This document shows positions 38,525 through 47,438 of a stretch of DNA of 64,000 nucleotides, one piece after another. The notes under the pieces were generated by a model. That model saw only the letters and a program-made list of their open reading frames with translations, ran no database searches and was not told the DNA's origin. Each line of letters opens with the position of its first letter. Position 1 is the first letter of the stretch. Source of the stretch: Leptospiraceae bacterium (GTDB lineage Bacteria > Spirochaetota > Leptospiria > Leptospirales > Leptonemataceae); NCBI GenBank assembly GCA_025059995.1, contig JANXCF010000001.1:1-64000 (forward strand), given 5' to 3'. A program made the translations under genes and the position numbers.

Positions 38525-40096
38525 TTACATTGTTTTATTTGTATTTTTAATCTTAGCAACTATTTTTTTTATAAATTCTATGGCTTTATAAAAAATTTTT
38601 TCCCCATAAATAAACCATGGATGATTGTATAAATACTTTCTGTAAAAGGTTTCCATCAAGGTGACGAAAAAACCCAAGGGACGGATTTCATCCGTTTTCA
38701 CGGAAAGTAAATAATTCCCAACCAAAAAGAGAACTACATTGGGAAGCCAAGCACTCATAATCGGATTCCAACGTCCATCAAAAGCATTACTCGTTCCTAA
38801 TGAAACCAAAGAGTAATACAAAAAAAACACAATCAAAGCTAAAGAAAAGCTCATGCCTCTGCCAGCTCTTTTCACTACCAATCCCAGTGGGAAAGAAAGA
38901 TAAAAAAACAAAAGAACTGATACCGGTATAGATAAACGTCTTTGAATTTCGAACTCAAACTTTCGTTTCGTTTTTTCTACATCCTTTATGAAAATTTCCA
39001 ATCGAAATACTAACTGTGCTACTTGATTAAATTCTTGTAAAGATGGTCCATTTTCTTTTCCAACTGAACCATAATTTTGAACCAACCAGATTTTTTGTTG
39101 GTTTAAGTAGCCTTTCATCTCTCCAATAGATGGAAGCTTTTGCCCGGTGAAAATGTCATCGAGCTTAACAGCACCAACGCCATCAGAGTGAAAAAGATCA
39201 ATTCGATGTTCTCCTTGATCCAATTTATATAAAAATTCCCACAGCTCCCAGAAAGTATAATTTTCGGGTTTCACATCTAACTTTATTACTTTTTTATAAA
39301 GCTTGGGGAGGATATAATCCATGAAACCATTTCGAAAGTCTGTAATTTCTAACTTGGTCCAATTGGGATGGGACTCAATCATGTAGCCCTTTTCCAATCG
39401 GATGAAGTTCTCTACTTCGCCATTTTCTTTAATCCTTGACATGATGGTTCCTTTCTCAGCAAAAATGATTTGCACAATTCTTGATTTGATGCTAGATCCA
39501 AGTTGTTCGGCTCCTTCGAAGGAATTTTTCCATCTTCGAATGTGAACATTCTTCAAATGGGAACCATCTCGATATTGAACATAAATGTCTTGTCCATAAT
39601 CCCCCATGGATTCTGTATCAGAAACATTCATGAATCTTCCCGATTTCACCAAACTAAGACTATAGTAGGTTTTAAGCCATTCTTCGAAGTCATATCGAGC
39701 TTTGCTACTCAGAGGTCCAAGATAAAAGTAAAATACTCCAACGAAGAACATAACTACCACACCAAAAAGCAAGTAAATCGCATGGATTCTTTTGAAGCTT
39801 ATACCCGAAGCTCTCATAGCAGTGATTTCTGAGTCAGATGAAAGCCTCCCTGTTGCTAAAATCCCCGCAAGCAAACTCGCAATAGGAATCGTAAATGTGA
39901 TTTTTTCTCCTATAAGATAAACGAGGTATTCAAGAATTTTGAGAGTATCTATTCCTTTACCGATCAATTCTCCAATCAAATCTTTGAAGATCAAAACAAT
40001 AAAAAATAAAGTCCAAAACAGCAACATCACAAAAAACGTAGTAAGAATCTCTTTTAAAATGTAGATATCTATTGTTTTAAGTCGTGGGAGGTTCAT
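38525..40096 (-). CDS. LptF/LptG-family LPS export permease
   Basis: This 523-aa protein of the YjgP/YjgQ family forms the membrane half of the LptB2FG exporter that extracts LPS from the inner membrane. It has the typical six helices: three N-terminal (LKEILTTFFVMLLFWTLFFI, followed by the SLLAGILATGRLSSDSEITA string with the family's Ser-Asp-Glu-hinge), a periplasmic beta-jellyroll domain (about 130-350), and three C-terminal helices. At 523 aa it is longer than E. coli LptF (366) because the periplasmic part is enlarged. LptF versus LptG cannot be decided. It is the first gene of a five-gene operon and is divergent from a glycosyltransferase gene. Confidence 0.88.
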   Translation of the reverse strand: MNLPRLKTIDIYILKEILTTFFVMLLFWTLFFIVLIFKDLIGELIGKGIDTLKILEYLVYLIGEKITFTIPIASLLAGILATGRLSSDSEITAMRASGISFKRIHAIYLLFGVVVMFFVGVFYFYLGPLSSKARYDFEEWLKTYYSLSLVKSGRFMNVSDTESMGDYGQDIYVQYRDGSHLKNVHIRRWKNSFEGAEQLGSSIKSRIVQIIFAEKGTIMSRIKENGEVENFIRLEKGYMIESHPNWTKLEITDFRNGFMDYILPKLYKKVIKLDVKPENYTFWELWEFLYKLDQGEHRIDLFHSDGVGAVKLDDIFTGQKLPSIGEMKGYLNQQKIWLVQNYGSVGKENGPSLQEFNQVAQLVFRLEIFIKDVEKTKRKFEFEIQRRLSIPVSVLLFFYLSFPLGLVVKRAGRGMSFSLALIVFFLYYSLVSLGTSNAFDGRWNPIMSAWLPNVVLFLVGNYLLSVKTDEIRPLGFFVTLMETFYRKYLYNHPWFIYGEKIFYKAIEFIKKIVAKIKNTNKTM

Positions 40097-40144
40097 CGTT
40101 TCTTTTTGATTTTTTTAGTTTTATGTCTACTTCAAATATTTTTT

Positions 40145-41239
40145 ATGGAAGCAATGAAGCAATCTGAACTATTGAACTTCATCCAAACTCATGATCACAT
40201 CAAAATCTTAGTGATACAAACTGCTTTTATTGGAGATGTAGTTCTCACAACCCCCATGCTCAAAATCCTCAAAAAACACTTTCCTAATTCAAAACTATCC
40301 GTGTTGGTCAAGCCCGAAGCAAAAAGCATTTTAGAAAACTTATCATTCATAGATGAGGTCATAGTTATCGACAAACAAAACGAACACAAATATTTTGGAA
40401 TGATAGAAATCATAAGAAAAATTCAAGAAAAAAATTTTGATATTATATTATCTCCTCATCAATCTTTTCGAACTTCTTTGATTGTATATTTTTCACGAGG
40501 GAAATTCAAAGTTGGATATGATACAGCTTCATGGTCCTTTGTTTATGACTACCATGTTTCTCGAAATCCTCATCAGCACGAAATCCATCGATTATTAAAG
40601 TTTCTAAAAGATTCCCTTTTGCCTGAGTTCAAGGACTTTACCAACACACCTATCTTAGAAGAAACTGAAGATGGCATACGAAAAGCAAAAGAACTTCTTA
40701 AGTTTTTCACAACAAAGCCAGTAGCCTTTGCCACATCATCCATTTGGCCCACCAAACGATGGACCAGTTGGGGTTTCGCCGAACTTGCTGTAAAAGTGAT
40801 AGACAAACTGAAAGCTCCAGTTATCCTTATTGGTTCGAAAGCTGATTATGAAGTCTCAGAACATATACGAAACTTTGTAAAACTTCTTTATCCTGATCAT
40901 TACTATCATAAAATCCATAATCTTTGTGGGAAAACGGATCTTCCGACGTTGTATTCTCTTCTCAAGCGTTGCAAACTTTTAGTCTCGAATGACTCAGCTC
41001 CCGTTCATTTTGGTTGTGCGGCTGGTATTCCCGTTGTAGCCATTTTTGGTCCGACAACCAAGGAACTGGGATATGCCCCCATTTGTGATAATAGCGCGGT
41101 GGTAGAAATTGAAGGATTATACTGTAGACCTTGTGGAACTCATGGAGGGAAAAAATGTCCAGAAAAACATTTTCGATGTATGAGAGAAATCACACCTGAT
41201 ATGGTAATTGCCGCTATAGAAAAATTGAAAATCAATTAG
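40145..41239 (+). CDS. Glycosyltransferase family 9 (heptosyltransferase-like)
   Basis: This GT-B enzyme of the WaaC/WaaF family transfers heptose or a related sugar to lipid A-core or another glycolipid. Key strings are TAFIGDVVLTTPMLKILKK at the N-terminus, TSSIWPTKRW in the middle and the sugar-nucleotide site SNDSAPVHFGCAAGIPVVAIFGPT. A cysteine cluster follows (YCRPCGTHGGKKCPEKHFRC), typical of heptosyltransferase II. I prefer the ATG at 40145 (364 aa) to a TTG at 40106, which lacks a ribosome site. It ends convergently with the aminotransferase gene. Its neighbour is the LPS export permease. Confidence 0.87.
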   Translation: MEAMKQSELLNFIQTHDHIKILVIQTAFIGDVVLTTPMLKILKKHFPNSKLSVLVKPEAKSILENLSFIDEVIVIDKQNEHKYFGMIEIIRKIQEKNFDIILSPHQSFRTSLIVYFSRGKFKVGYDTASWSFVYDYHVSRNPHQHEIHRLLKFLKDSLLPEFKDFTNTPILEETEDGIRKAKELLKFFTTKPVAFATSSIWPTKRWTSWGFAELAVKVIDKLKAPVILIGSKADYEVSEHIRNFVKLLYPDHYYHKIHNLCGKTDLPTLYSLLKRCKLLVSNDSAPVHFGCAAGIPVVAIFGPTTKELGYAPICDNSAVVEIEGLYCRPCGTHGGKKCPEKHFRCMREITPDMVIAAIEKLKIN

Positions 41240-42576
41240 ACAAAAACCTTCGTTTTTGCTGAATTATAGTATTCAACAATAGCATCAGCAATGGTTGTGT
41301 AGGTTTGGATAAAAACGTCATCATCTTGTTCAAGCAAGGTGCAGCGAAAACCCTGTAGTGGCGTAACAAACGTGGATAAAGGAACTACGCAAATCTGCTT
41401 TGCTCCGAGAAGATAATAAACAAATCGTTGATCATTAGACAAAGACGGATTACTACACAGAGTCTCCACAAACTCTCGAACTTTTTTGTCAGGAATTTCT
41501 AACTTCATATCTTTTGTTATTGGCTCTTCAAAAACTATACTGGCATAAAAAGCTGCCTTTGGAGGATTGAACTTGATACCTGGAACCTTTGAGAAAATTT
41601 CTTGTAGCATTTCGCTTCTTTTTTTGTAGAACTGATTTCGTTGGTTTAGCCAATTTGGGTATTCTGGATGGGATAGAATGTCGGGAATGACGTATTGAGG
41701 CAGTGTTGTGGAGGATACTTCCAACATCTTTGCATTCAAAATACTTTTGATGTATTGTTCAAACATGGGATTTTTGCGATGATTATAAATTTCAATCCAA
41801 CCACACCTTCCTCCTGGCCATGGGAGCTCCTTGGATATTCCCTTCATGGAAATAGCAGGAACATCTTCAATGGTTTTTGCAATGGGAATAGCTCCTGTGC
41901 CATTATAAGTCATATTGATGTAAATTTCATCCGAAAGGATGAATAAATCGAATTCTTTGGCTATCCTTACAATTTCTTTCAGGACCTCTTCTGGGAAGAC
42001 AGCACCAGTGGGATTATCAGGATTGATAATCATAATGCCCGCAATGGATTCGTTGTATTTTACTTTGTTATATAGTTCCTCCAGATCGGGCATCCAATTG
42101 TTATTAGGATCTAATTTGTAGGTGATGGGGGGTGAGCCAGCATGAGCTGCTTCCGCAGAAGAATGTGTTGGATAAGCGGGAGATGGTCCAATCACTCTTG
42201 CTTCTTTTCGTAAAAATCCGTAGATTTTGCTGACGGCATCCCCTAAACCGTTAAAAAATATGATATCCTCAGGATCAATTTGGACATATCCTTCTTTGTT
42301 TACTTTTTCTGCTAAAAACTCTCGAGTTCGTTTTAAACCTTTCGTCGGGCTATATGCATAAACTTCATCTTTATTGATGGCTTGATGTATGATTTCTTTC
42401 ATCCAAAGTGGGATTTTTTCTCCTTTTTGAACGGGATCACCGATGTTTTCCCAAATAATGGGTCTTCCCGTGATTTGTTTGATTTTTTCGGCAACGGAAA
42501 CAATCCCCCGGATCTCGTAGCTTAATTCTGTAGCTCCAATATGAACTATATTCGTCCTCATAAAGATTACTGCCAT
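41236..42576 (-). CDS. Class I/II PLP-dependent aminotransferase
   Basis: This 446-aa fold-type I enzyme shows the AAT-family blocks: YSPTKGLKRTREFLAEK, INPDNPTGAVFPEE, LSDEIYINMTYNG, the PLP-lysine string SMKGISKELPWPGGRCGW (Lys in GISK) and a late Arg for the substrate carboxylate. The segment YLLGAKQICVVPLSTF near the end is typical of alanine-type aminotransferases. Substrate is uncertain: aspartate, alanine and others are possible. The ATG at 42561 (MRTNIVH) is an alternative start; neither has a clear ribosome site. Confidence 0.85.
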   Translation of the reverse strand: MAVIFMRTNIVHIGATELSYEIRGIVSVAEKIKQITGRPIIWENIGDPVQKGEKIPLWMKEIIHQAINKDEVYAYSPTKGLKRTREFLAEKVNKEGYVQIDPEDIIFFNGLGDAVSKIYGFLRKEARVIGPSPAYPTHSSAEAAHAGSPPITYKLDPNNNWMPDLEELYNKVKYNESIAGIMIINPDNPTGAVFPEEVLKEIVRIAKEFDLFILSDEIYINMTYNGTGAIPIAKTIEDVPAISMKGISKELPWPGGRCGWIEIYNHRKNPMFEQYIKSILNAKMLEVSSTTLPQYVIPDILSHPEYPNWLNQRNQFYKKRSEMLQEIFSKVPGIKFNPPKAAFYASIVFEEPITKDMKLEIPDKKVREFVETLCSNPSLSNDQRFVYYLLGAKQICVVPLSTFVTPLQGFRCTLLEQDDDVFIQTYTTIADAIVEYYNSAKTKVFV

Positions 42577-42590
42577 GAAATTGCGATTTT

Positions 42591-43388
42591 CTATTCCGTC
42601 AAAACAAAACTCAATCCAACTTGAGCTGCTGAGACTATGATTTCTCCACGTCTCGGATTTACCAAAACTTTTCGTCGATCAATCAAATTCGAAGTTCCTG
42701 TTTTCACTGTTGAAGCCAAGTTTTTTATCATGAGAATGAGTTGGTGGTTTCTAAATACTTCATATCGAGTTCCCAAAGATAAAATCCCATGAGCTTCTTG
42801 AACATAGGGACCCGAATACGAAAGCTTCCCAAACCCCAAACCGACACCACCACCAAAAAAGAAATCAAAACTTTCCACCCGAAAAAATGTGTAATGATAA
42901 AAAATGTCGAATTGAACCACACTCGCCAGCAAAGTTCGGTCTTTTAAGTCTTTCGTGACTGGCAAGTAGAAAGGACTTTCTGGGTAGATGCGACTTACAT
43001 TCAAATACGTCTGGGGTAGAATCAAATCAAAACCCAGATCAAAATAACCAACACTTAGTCCGTATTCATTTCGATTGTGCGTTTTTCCCCATTGGAGCTC
43101 AAATGAAAATTGAGTTAAGTCAAAATCTTGATTTTGATAAATCGGTCCTATTTGCTGGATAAGTGGGGTCCAGATGGGGGAGAACAAAAATCCAGAATTA
43201 ATCCCTCTTTCAATCAACCTCAAGCCCTCTCCAGCTCCGTTGATGATGTTTCCTGTTCCGTAAAGTCCATACCCCATCATAATCCGAAAAAAGGAATTCT
43301 CTGAAAAAAGTGACTTCGCAGGAAGAAAACCAACAACACCTACAAACCACCAGATCCAAAGATTCTTATGACTTAGTATGAAGCTCAT
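42591..43388 (-). CDS. Putative outer-membrane beta-barrel protein
   Basis: This protein (265 aa from the chosen start) has a signal segment (LWIWWFVGVVGFLPAKSLF) and then alternating hydrophobic strands with Gly and aromatic residues, ending in QVGLSFVLTE, a barrel-like C-terminus. I chose the ATG at 43388 because AGGA stands eight bases upstream and because the longer frame (43478) would run into the preceding bpt gene. No family is recognised; it is similar in style to spirochaete OmpA-like or OmpW-sized barrels. Confidence 0.6.
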   Translation of the reverse strand: MSFILSHKNLWIWWFVGVVGFLPAKSLFSENSFFRIMMGYGLYGTGNIINGAGEGLRLIERGINSGFLFSPIWTPLIQQIGPIYQNQDFDLTQFSFELQWGKTHNRNEYGLSVGYFDLGFDLILPQTYLNVSRIYPESPFYLPVTKDLKDRTLLASVVQFDIFYHYTFFRVESFDFFFGGGVGLGFGKLSYSGPYVQEAHGILSLGTRYEVFRNHQLILMIKNLASTVKTGTSNLIDRRKVLVNPRRGEIIVSAAQVGLSFVLTE

Positions 43389-43425
43389 GGGGAAATCCTT
43401 TGTTCTTATTGATGAAAAATCATAA

Positions 43426-44277
43426 TTAGGTTTGAGCTGATCTTTGGTAGTCCTTATCGTTGAGCTTTTTGATTTCATACGGCTGAAATTGATTTTTGTA
43501 GCTCATCTTTTTTGAGTCTTTGATGTAATAACCAATGTAGTAGTAACTCAAGCCCATGCTTTTTGCTATCTCAATTTCTAATAAAACCGAGAAGGTTCCA
43601 ATGCTCCATTTTCGATAATCAGGATCATAACAAAAATAAACACTAGACCACGCATCGTCTACAATATCGAAGATACCAAAACCTATCAATTCTTGATTGT
43701 AATAAATCTGGAGTTCTTTCGTCAAACCTTCATCTAAACAACTATCAACAAGAAATCCTTGGTAGTCTTCTTGGAAGCGATCAATAACTGCTCTTTTTTC
43801 TTCTGATGTTAGTAAGTAATATTCTTTGGTCAGGAGTTTTTTTACGATCACATCTTGTTCGTTTATATCAGGATACATTTTTTTCCAATACTCATCATGC
43901 ACTGCCTTTATGTAACGAAGATAGAGAGAAAGTTTCTCAAAACTAAAACTTGGAGCTTCAATCTTATAATTCACAAAGGGATAAACTTTTCTCCATGTTC
44001 TTTTTTGGGTTTTACTCATTTGAAAATCTTTCACGGGAACCCTCAGAATTTGACATTCCAAACAATTCAAACAATAAGGCTTATAAACGTAAACCCCACT
44101 TCTTCGAAATCCTTCATCCAAAAGTTCCTTGTATCTTTTTCCTGATAACTTCGAGTAAAAAAAATACAAACTATGATTTCGATCTTTAAGATAAGAACAG
44201 AGACCATTATTGATACCAATAAAAACTAAATCCGAATAATGCTTAACTTGATGTTCAATTTTTCCATAATAAATCAT
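43426..44277 (-). CDS. bpt: Aspartate/glutamate leucyltransferase (Bpt)/arginyltransferase family
   Basis: This 283-aa enzyme transfers an amino acid from aminoacyl-tRNA to the N-terminus of proteins, marking them for ClpAP-type degradation (N-degron pathway). The N-terminal Cys cluster is YKPYCLNCLECQILRVP; the C-terminal GNAT-like domain has CYDPDYRKWSIGTFSVLLEI and YYIGYYIKDSKKMSYKNQF. Bacterial members with this short form add leucine to Asp/Glu. It is divergent from serC (42 bases) and upstream of the outer-membrane protein gene. Confidence 0.88.
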   Translation of the reverse strand: MIYYGKIEHQVKHYSDLVFIGINNGLCSYLKDRNHSLYFFYSKLSGKRYKELLDEGFRRSGVYVYKPYCLNCLECQILRVPVKDFQMSKTQKRTWRKVYPFVNYKIEAPSFSFEKLSLYLRYIKAVHDEYWKKMYPDINEQDVIVKKLLTKEYYLLTSEEKRAVIDRFQEDYQGFLVDSCLDEGLTKELQIYYNQELIGFGIFDIVDDAWSSVYFCYDPDYRKWSIGTFSVLLEIEIAKSMGLSYYYIGYYIKDSKKMSYKNQFQPYEIKKLNDKDYQRSAQT

Positions 44278-44319
44278 TATTATCTTTACAACTGAGTTAG
44301 AAGAAAAATCAAGTATTTT

Positions 44320-45417
44320 ATGAATCGAGTTTATAATTTTTCTCCTGGACCTGCGACTTTGCCATTGGAAGTATTAGAAGAAGTTCAGAAAGAATTTACG
44401 AATTACAAAAATACAGGAATGTCCATTATTGAAATGTCCCATCGGGGAAAGATTTTCGAAGAAGTCCACTTTGAATCAATGAACCTATTAAGAAAAATAG
44501 CTAACATCCCTGATCGTTTTGATATTCTCTACATGACAGGGGGAGCTTCTACCCAATTTGCGTTAATTCCCTTGAATCTCACCGGAAACCGCTTCAATCA
44601 GAAATCTGGAAAGGCTGGCTACATCCTCACGGGAGAATGGGCGAAAAAAGCCTATGAACAAGCAAAAATCCAAAACGTAAATATTGTGGTTGTTGCCTCC
44701 TCCGAAGATAAAAATTTCTCATACATACCCAAAAACTACGAAATTCCCGAAGGTTTAGATTACCTCCACATCACGTCCAACAACACAATTTACGGAACAC
44801 AATTTCATGAACTTCCCAAACCCAAAGATACTAAACTTGTGATCGATATGAGCTCTGACTTTCTATCCAGACCGATTGATTGGACCCATATTGGTTTAGT
44901 ATATGCGGGTTTGCAAAAAAATGCCGGACCTTCAGGAATGACAGTAGTAGTGATCGACAAAGAATATTATCAAAGGGAGTATGAGTACCTTCCTACGATG
45001 TTTCGTTATTCCACCTTTGGGAAAAACCAAAGTTTGTATAATACCCCACCAACCTTTCAAATTTATATGTTCAATTTGGTTTTGAAGTGGATTGAAAAGA
45101 AGGGAGGATTAGAAGAGCTCGATAAAATCAACCGAAAGAAAGCAAAATACATTTACGACGCCATTGATGAATCTGAGGGATTTTATTATGGTCATTCTGT
45201 TAAAGAAGATCGTTCTTTGATGAATGTGACATTTCGACTAAAGAACGAAAGCCTGATGGACGAATTTTTAAATGAAGCCAAAAAGCATAATCTCTATGAG
45301 CTAAAAGGTCATAGAAGTGTGGGAGGTTTGAGGGCTTCTATTTACAATGCAATGCCGGAGGAAGGTTGCAAAATATTAGCAGAATTTATGAGGGATTTCC
45401 ACCGAAGAAAAGGATAA
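44320..45417 (+). CDS. serC: Phosphoserine aminotransferase SerC
   Basis: This 365-aa PLP enzyme makes phosphoserine from phosphohydroxypyruvate and glutamate; it may also act in PLP synthesis. Strong signatures are YNFSPGPATLPLEVLEE at the start, YMTGGASTQFALIPLNL, and the PLP lysine in YAGLQKNAGPSGMTVVVI. The C-terminal GHRSVGGLRASIYNAMP is also typical. The ATG has no Shine-Dalgarno sequence. It is followed after one base by a small gene that is probably coupled to it. Confidence 0.95.
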   Translation: MNRVYNFSPGPATLPLEVLEEVQKEFTNYKNTGMSIIEMSHRGKIFEEVHFESMNLLRKIANIPDRFDILYMTGGASTQFALIPLNLTGNRFNQKSGKAGYILTGEWAKKAYEQAKIQNVNIVVVASSEDKNFSYIPKNYEIPEGLDYLHITSNNTIYGTQFHELPKPKDTKLVIDMSSDFLSRPIDWTHIGLVYAGLQKNAGPSGMTVVVIDKEYYQREYEYLPTMFRYSTFGKNQSLYNTPPTFQIYMFNLVLKWIEKKGGLEELDKINRKKAKYIYDAIDESEGFYYGHSVKEDRSLMNVTFRLKNESLMDEFLNEAKKHNLYELKGHRSVGGLRASIYNAMPEEGCKILAEFMRDFHRRKG

Positions 45418-45418
45418 T

Positions 45419-45625
45419 ATGTTATGGCTTAAATTAGGAAAAAAAGAACTCATCAACTTAGCACATGCGAGATCCATTCGAAAAGGACCCAACTCTACAA
45501 TTGAAATTTATATGGATCCAGTTTCGGGGAAACGGGTTCTTCCCTTCCCTGATGATGCAAAAAGAGATGAAGTTTTTGATAAATTGGTAGAAAACCTAAT
45601 CAAGCTTCGGATGGCATTAGAATAA
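45419..45625 (+). CDS. Small hypothetical protein coupled to serC
   Basis: This 68-aa protein (MLWLKLGKKELINLAHARS start) begins one base after the serC stop, with an AAAGGA element in front of its ATG. Composition and strand alternation look like a real small beta-rich protein (STIEIYMDPVSGKRVLPF). No family recognised. Its tight coupling suggests a genuine gene; the role is unknown. Confidence 0.6.
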   Translation: MLWLKLGKKELINLAHARSIRKGPNSTIEIYMDPVSGKRVLPFPDDAKRDEVFDKLVENLIKLRMALE

Positions 45626-45629
45626 ATCA

Positions 45630-45920
45630 CTATTCTCCAATCATTCCACAACCAAAACGAATGGGAAAGCCCTCCAAGTGAAAGTTCAAACGTAAATCCG
45701 CAGGCAAATGAAAAAAAACAAGTTGAATTTGAAAAACTTCACAAAACACCTTCAAAAAAGAAAATACTTCTTGATGGATAGATTCTAAGTTTTCGAAATA
45801 AATCCCCACTGGAGCTACGGCAAGCCCTTGACTTTCGTAAAACTCTAAGATATCGTGAGCTATTTTTAACGCATTTTCTTCGTTTAGGTGAGAAAAGGGA
45901 TAATTCAGCAAGAGTGCCAT
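45630..45920 (-). CDS. Small hypothetical protein
   Basis: This 96-aa open frame is convergent with the serC unit (five bases apart) and divergent from the alpha/beta hydrolase-like gene. It has amphipathic helices (EENALKIAHDILEFYESQG) and hydrophobic strands (LAVAPVGIYFENL, IQLVFFHLPADL), which is protein-like, but no family is recognised and there is no clear ribosome site. It may be a real small cytoplasmic protein. Confidence 0.45.
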   Translation of the reverse strand: MALLLNYPFSHLNEENALKIAHDILEFYESQGLAVAPVGIYFENLESIHQEVFSFLKVFCEVFQIQLVFFHLPADLRLNFHLEGFPIRFGCGMIGE

Positions 45921-45962
45921 AAAAATACTTCACAATCATTTTTTCTATTGAAAAATGGTAGT

Positions 45963-46706
45963 ATGAATCATCCGTCAAGGAAAAAAGTGATCATTTCTTG
46001 GATCATAGAAGTTCTTCTTTTGGTATTACAGCTTTTTACATTTTATCTCTATATTCCTCTCTTGCCCTACAAGAAAGGAAAAAAGGGAACAATTTTGATT
46101 GTTACAGATATTTTGACTCCGCCTTTTTTTTATTTTATCATGAGGCATTATTTCAAAAAGAGTGATTATCAGGTTTTTTTTTATTATTGCTATAATCCTT
46201 TTGTAAGTATATACAAACATTCTCAAAGATTATCTCAAAAATTGACACAATCAGATTTGAAAAAAATCACCCTCATCGGACATGGCAATGGTGGTTTAAT
46301 TTCTCTTTCACTTTCAGACGAAGCAAGAAAAAAGATCCATAGAATCATCACGTTGGATACTCCCTTTTGGGGTTCTCAGATATATAGATATTTAACTTTT
46401 CTTCCCATTTTTAAAGATATTGTTCCGAGAAGTGAATATTTGCTAACTTATAAAATGAATGCTCTTTTATATGAGGAATTTTATCCGATTGTGGCATGGC
46501 AGGATGAGTGGATTTTTCCCGAAACCCTCCTGAAGTTCGGTCAAGGACGAGACATCATCTTGGATATTCCCGGCAGACTGAATTTAATTCTTCATTTCGA
46601 AAACATACAAACCTTAGTTCAATTTTGTGATCAATTTTTCATTCAGAAAACCACTAAAAGTGCACCATTGAAATCAAAAACTTCAAAAAAAACACAAAAA
46701 ACATAA
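45963..46706 (+). CDS. Alpha/beta hydrolase-like protein lacking the nucleophile serine
   Basis: This protein (247 aa from the ATG at 45963) has one N-terminal membrane helix (VIISWIIEVLLLVLQLFTFY) followed by an alpha/beta-hydrolase core. The nucleophile elbow, normally GHSMGG in lipase-like proteins, reads LIGHGNGGLISLS: the serine is replaced by glycine. The next strand (IITLDTPFWGSQIYRYL) and helix follow the lipase order, so the fold assignment is reasonable while catalysis is unlikely. The start at 45888 would overlap the divergent small gene. The basic Lys/Thr tail (STSKKTQKT-like) is low-complexity. Confidence 0.6.
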   Translation: MNHPSRKKVIISWIIEVLLLVLQLFTFYLYIPLLPYKKGKKGTILIVTDILTPPFFYFIMRHYFKKSDYQVFFYYCYNPFVSIYKHSQRLSQKLTQSDLKKITLIGHGNGGLISLSLSDEARKKIHRIITLDTPFWGSQIYRYLTFLPIFKDIVPRSEYLLTYKMNALLYEEFYPIVAWQDEWIFPETLLKFGQGRDIILDIPGRLNLILHFENIQTLVQFCDQFFIQKTTKSAPLKSKTSKKTQKT

Positions 46707-46748
46707 AAAAACTTTGTAAAATCATCAAAAAGATAGATTTTATTTAAT

Positions 46749-47438
46749 GTGAACACAAAATTTCCGTTTCAGAACCTCTCCATTAAAGAACTTCCTATTG
46801 AGGAAAGACCAAGGGAAAAACTCAAGCAAAATGGGATTTCCTCATTGACGGATTTAGAGCTCATGGCAATCATATTAGGTTCGGGTATCAAAGGACTTAA
46901 CGTCCTACAAATCTCCGAACAAGTGATTGATATTATTGACAAAACCAAAACCATACCTGAAATGGACGAATTCCTCAAAATCCCGGGAATTGGAGAAGCA
47001 AAGGCTTTATTGATTATAGCGGCAATGGAATTCTTTCGAAGAAAATGGAAACCCCTACCTCGGAAAGTTAGGAACGCTCAAGATGTATTCATGGCAATTT
47101 CTCATTTGGCTAATCGAAAACACGAATGCTTTGTCGTAGTAACCCTCAATGGCGCAAACGAAATCTTGAACGTTCATCTGGTAACAAAAGGACTTTTAAA
47201 TCGAACTATGATTCACCCCCGAGAGGTTTTTGCTTTAGCAATTGAAGATCGTGCCAATGCAATCATTATTGCTCACAATCATCCTTCAGGAAATCTTCTT
47301 CCAGGTGAAGAAGACATACAAACTACTCAAGCTTTATTGGATGCCAGTAAAATTTTAAATATCCCCATTTTGGACCACCTGATTTTTTCTGAAACAAACT
47401 ACTACAGTTTCGCCGAAAACCACTTGATACAAAAATAA
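46749..47438 (+). CDS. radC: RadC-family JAB/MPN protein
   Basis: This 229-aa protein has an N-terminal helix-hairpin-helix region (FLKIPGIGEAKALLIIAAM) and a C-terminal JAB1/MPN domain with the zinc motif AHNHPSGNLLPGEEDIQTT (HxH-x8-D). RadC proteins are widespread but their function is unsettled; a DNA-repair role was proposed and later questioned. The frame begins with GTG at 46749; no ATG fits. There is no clear ribosome site. Confidence 0.92.
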   Translation: MNTKFPFQNLSIKELPIEERPREKLKQNGISSLTDLELMAIILGSGIKGLNVLQISEQVIDIIDKTKTIPEMDEFLKIPGIGEAKALLIIAAMEFFRRKWKPLPRKVRNAQDVFMAISHLANRKHECFVVVTLNGANEILNVHLVTKGLLNRTMIHPREVFALAIEDRANAIIIAHNHPSGNLLPGEEDIQTTQALLDASKILNIPILDHLIFSETNYYSFAENHLIQK

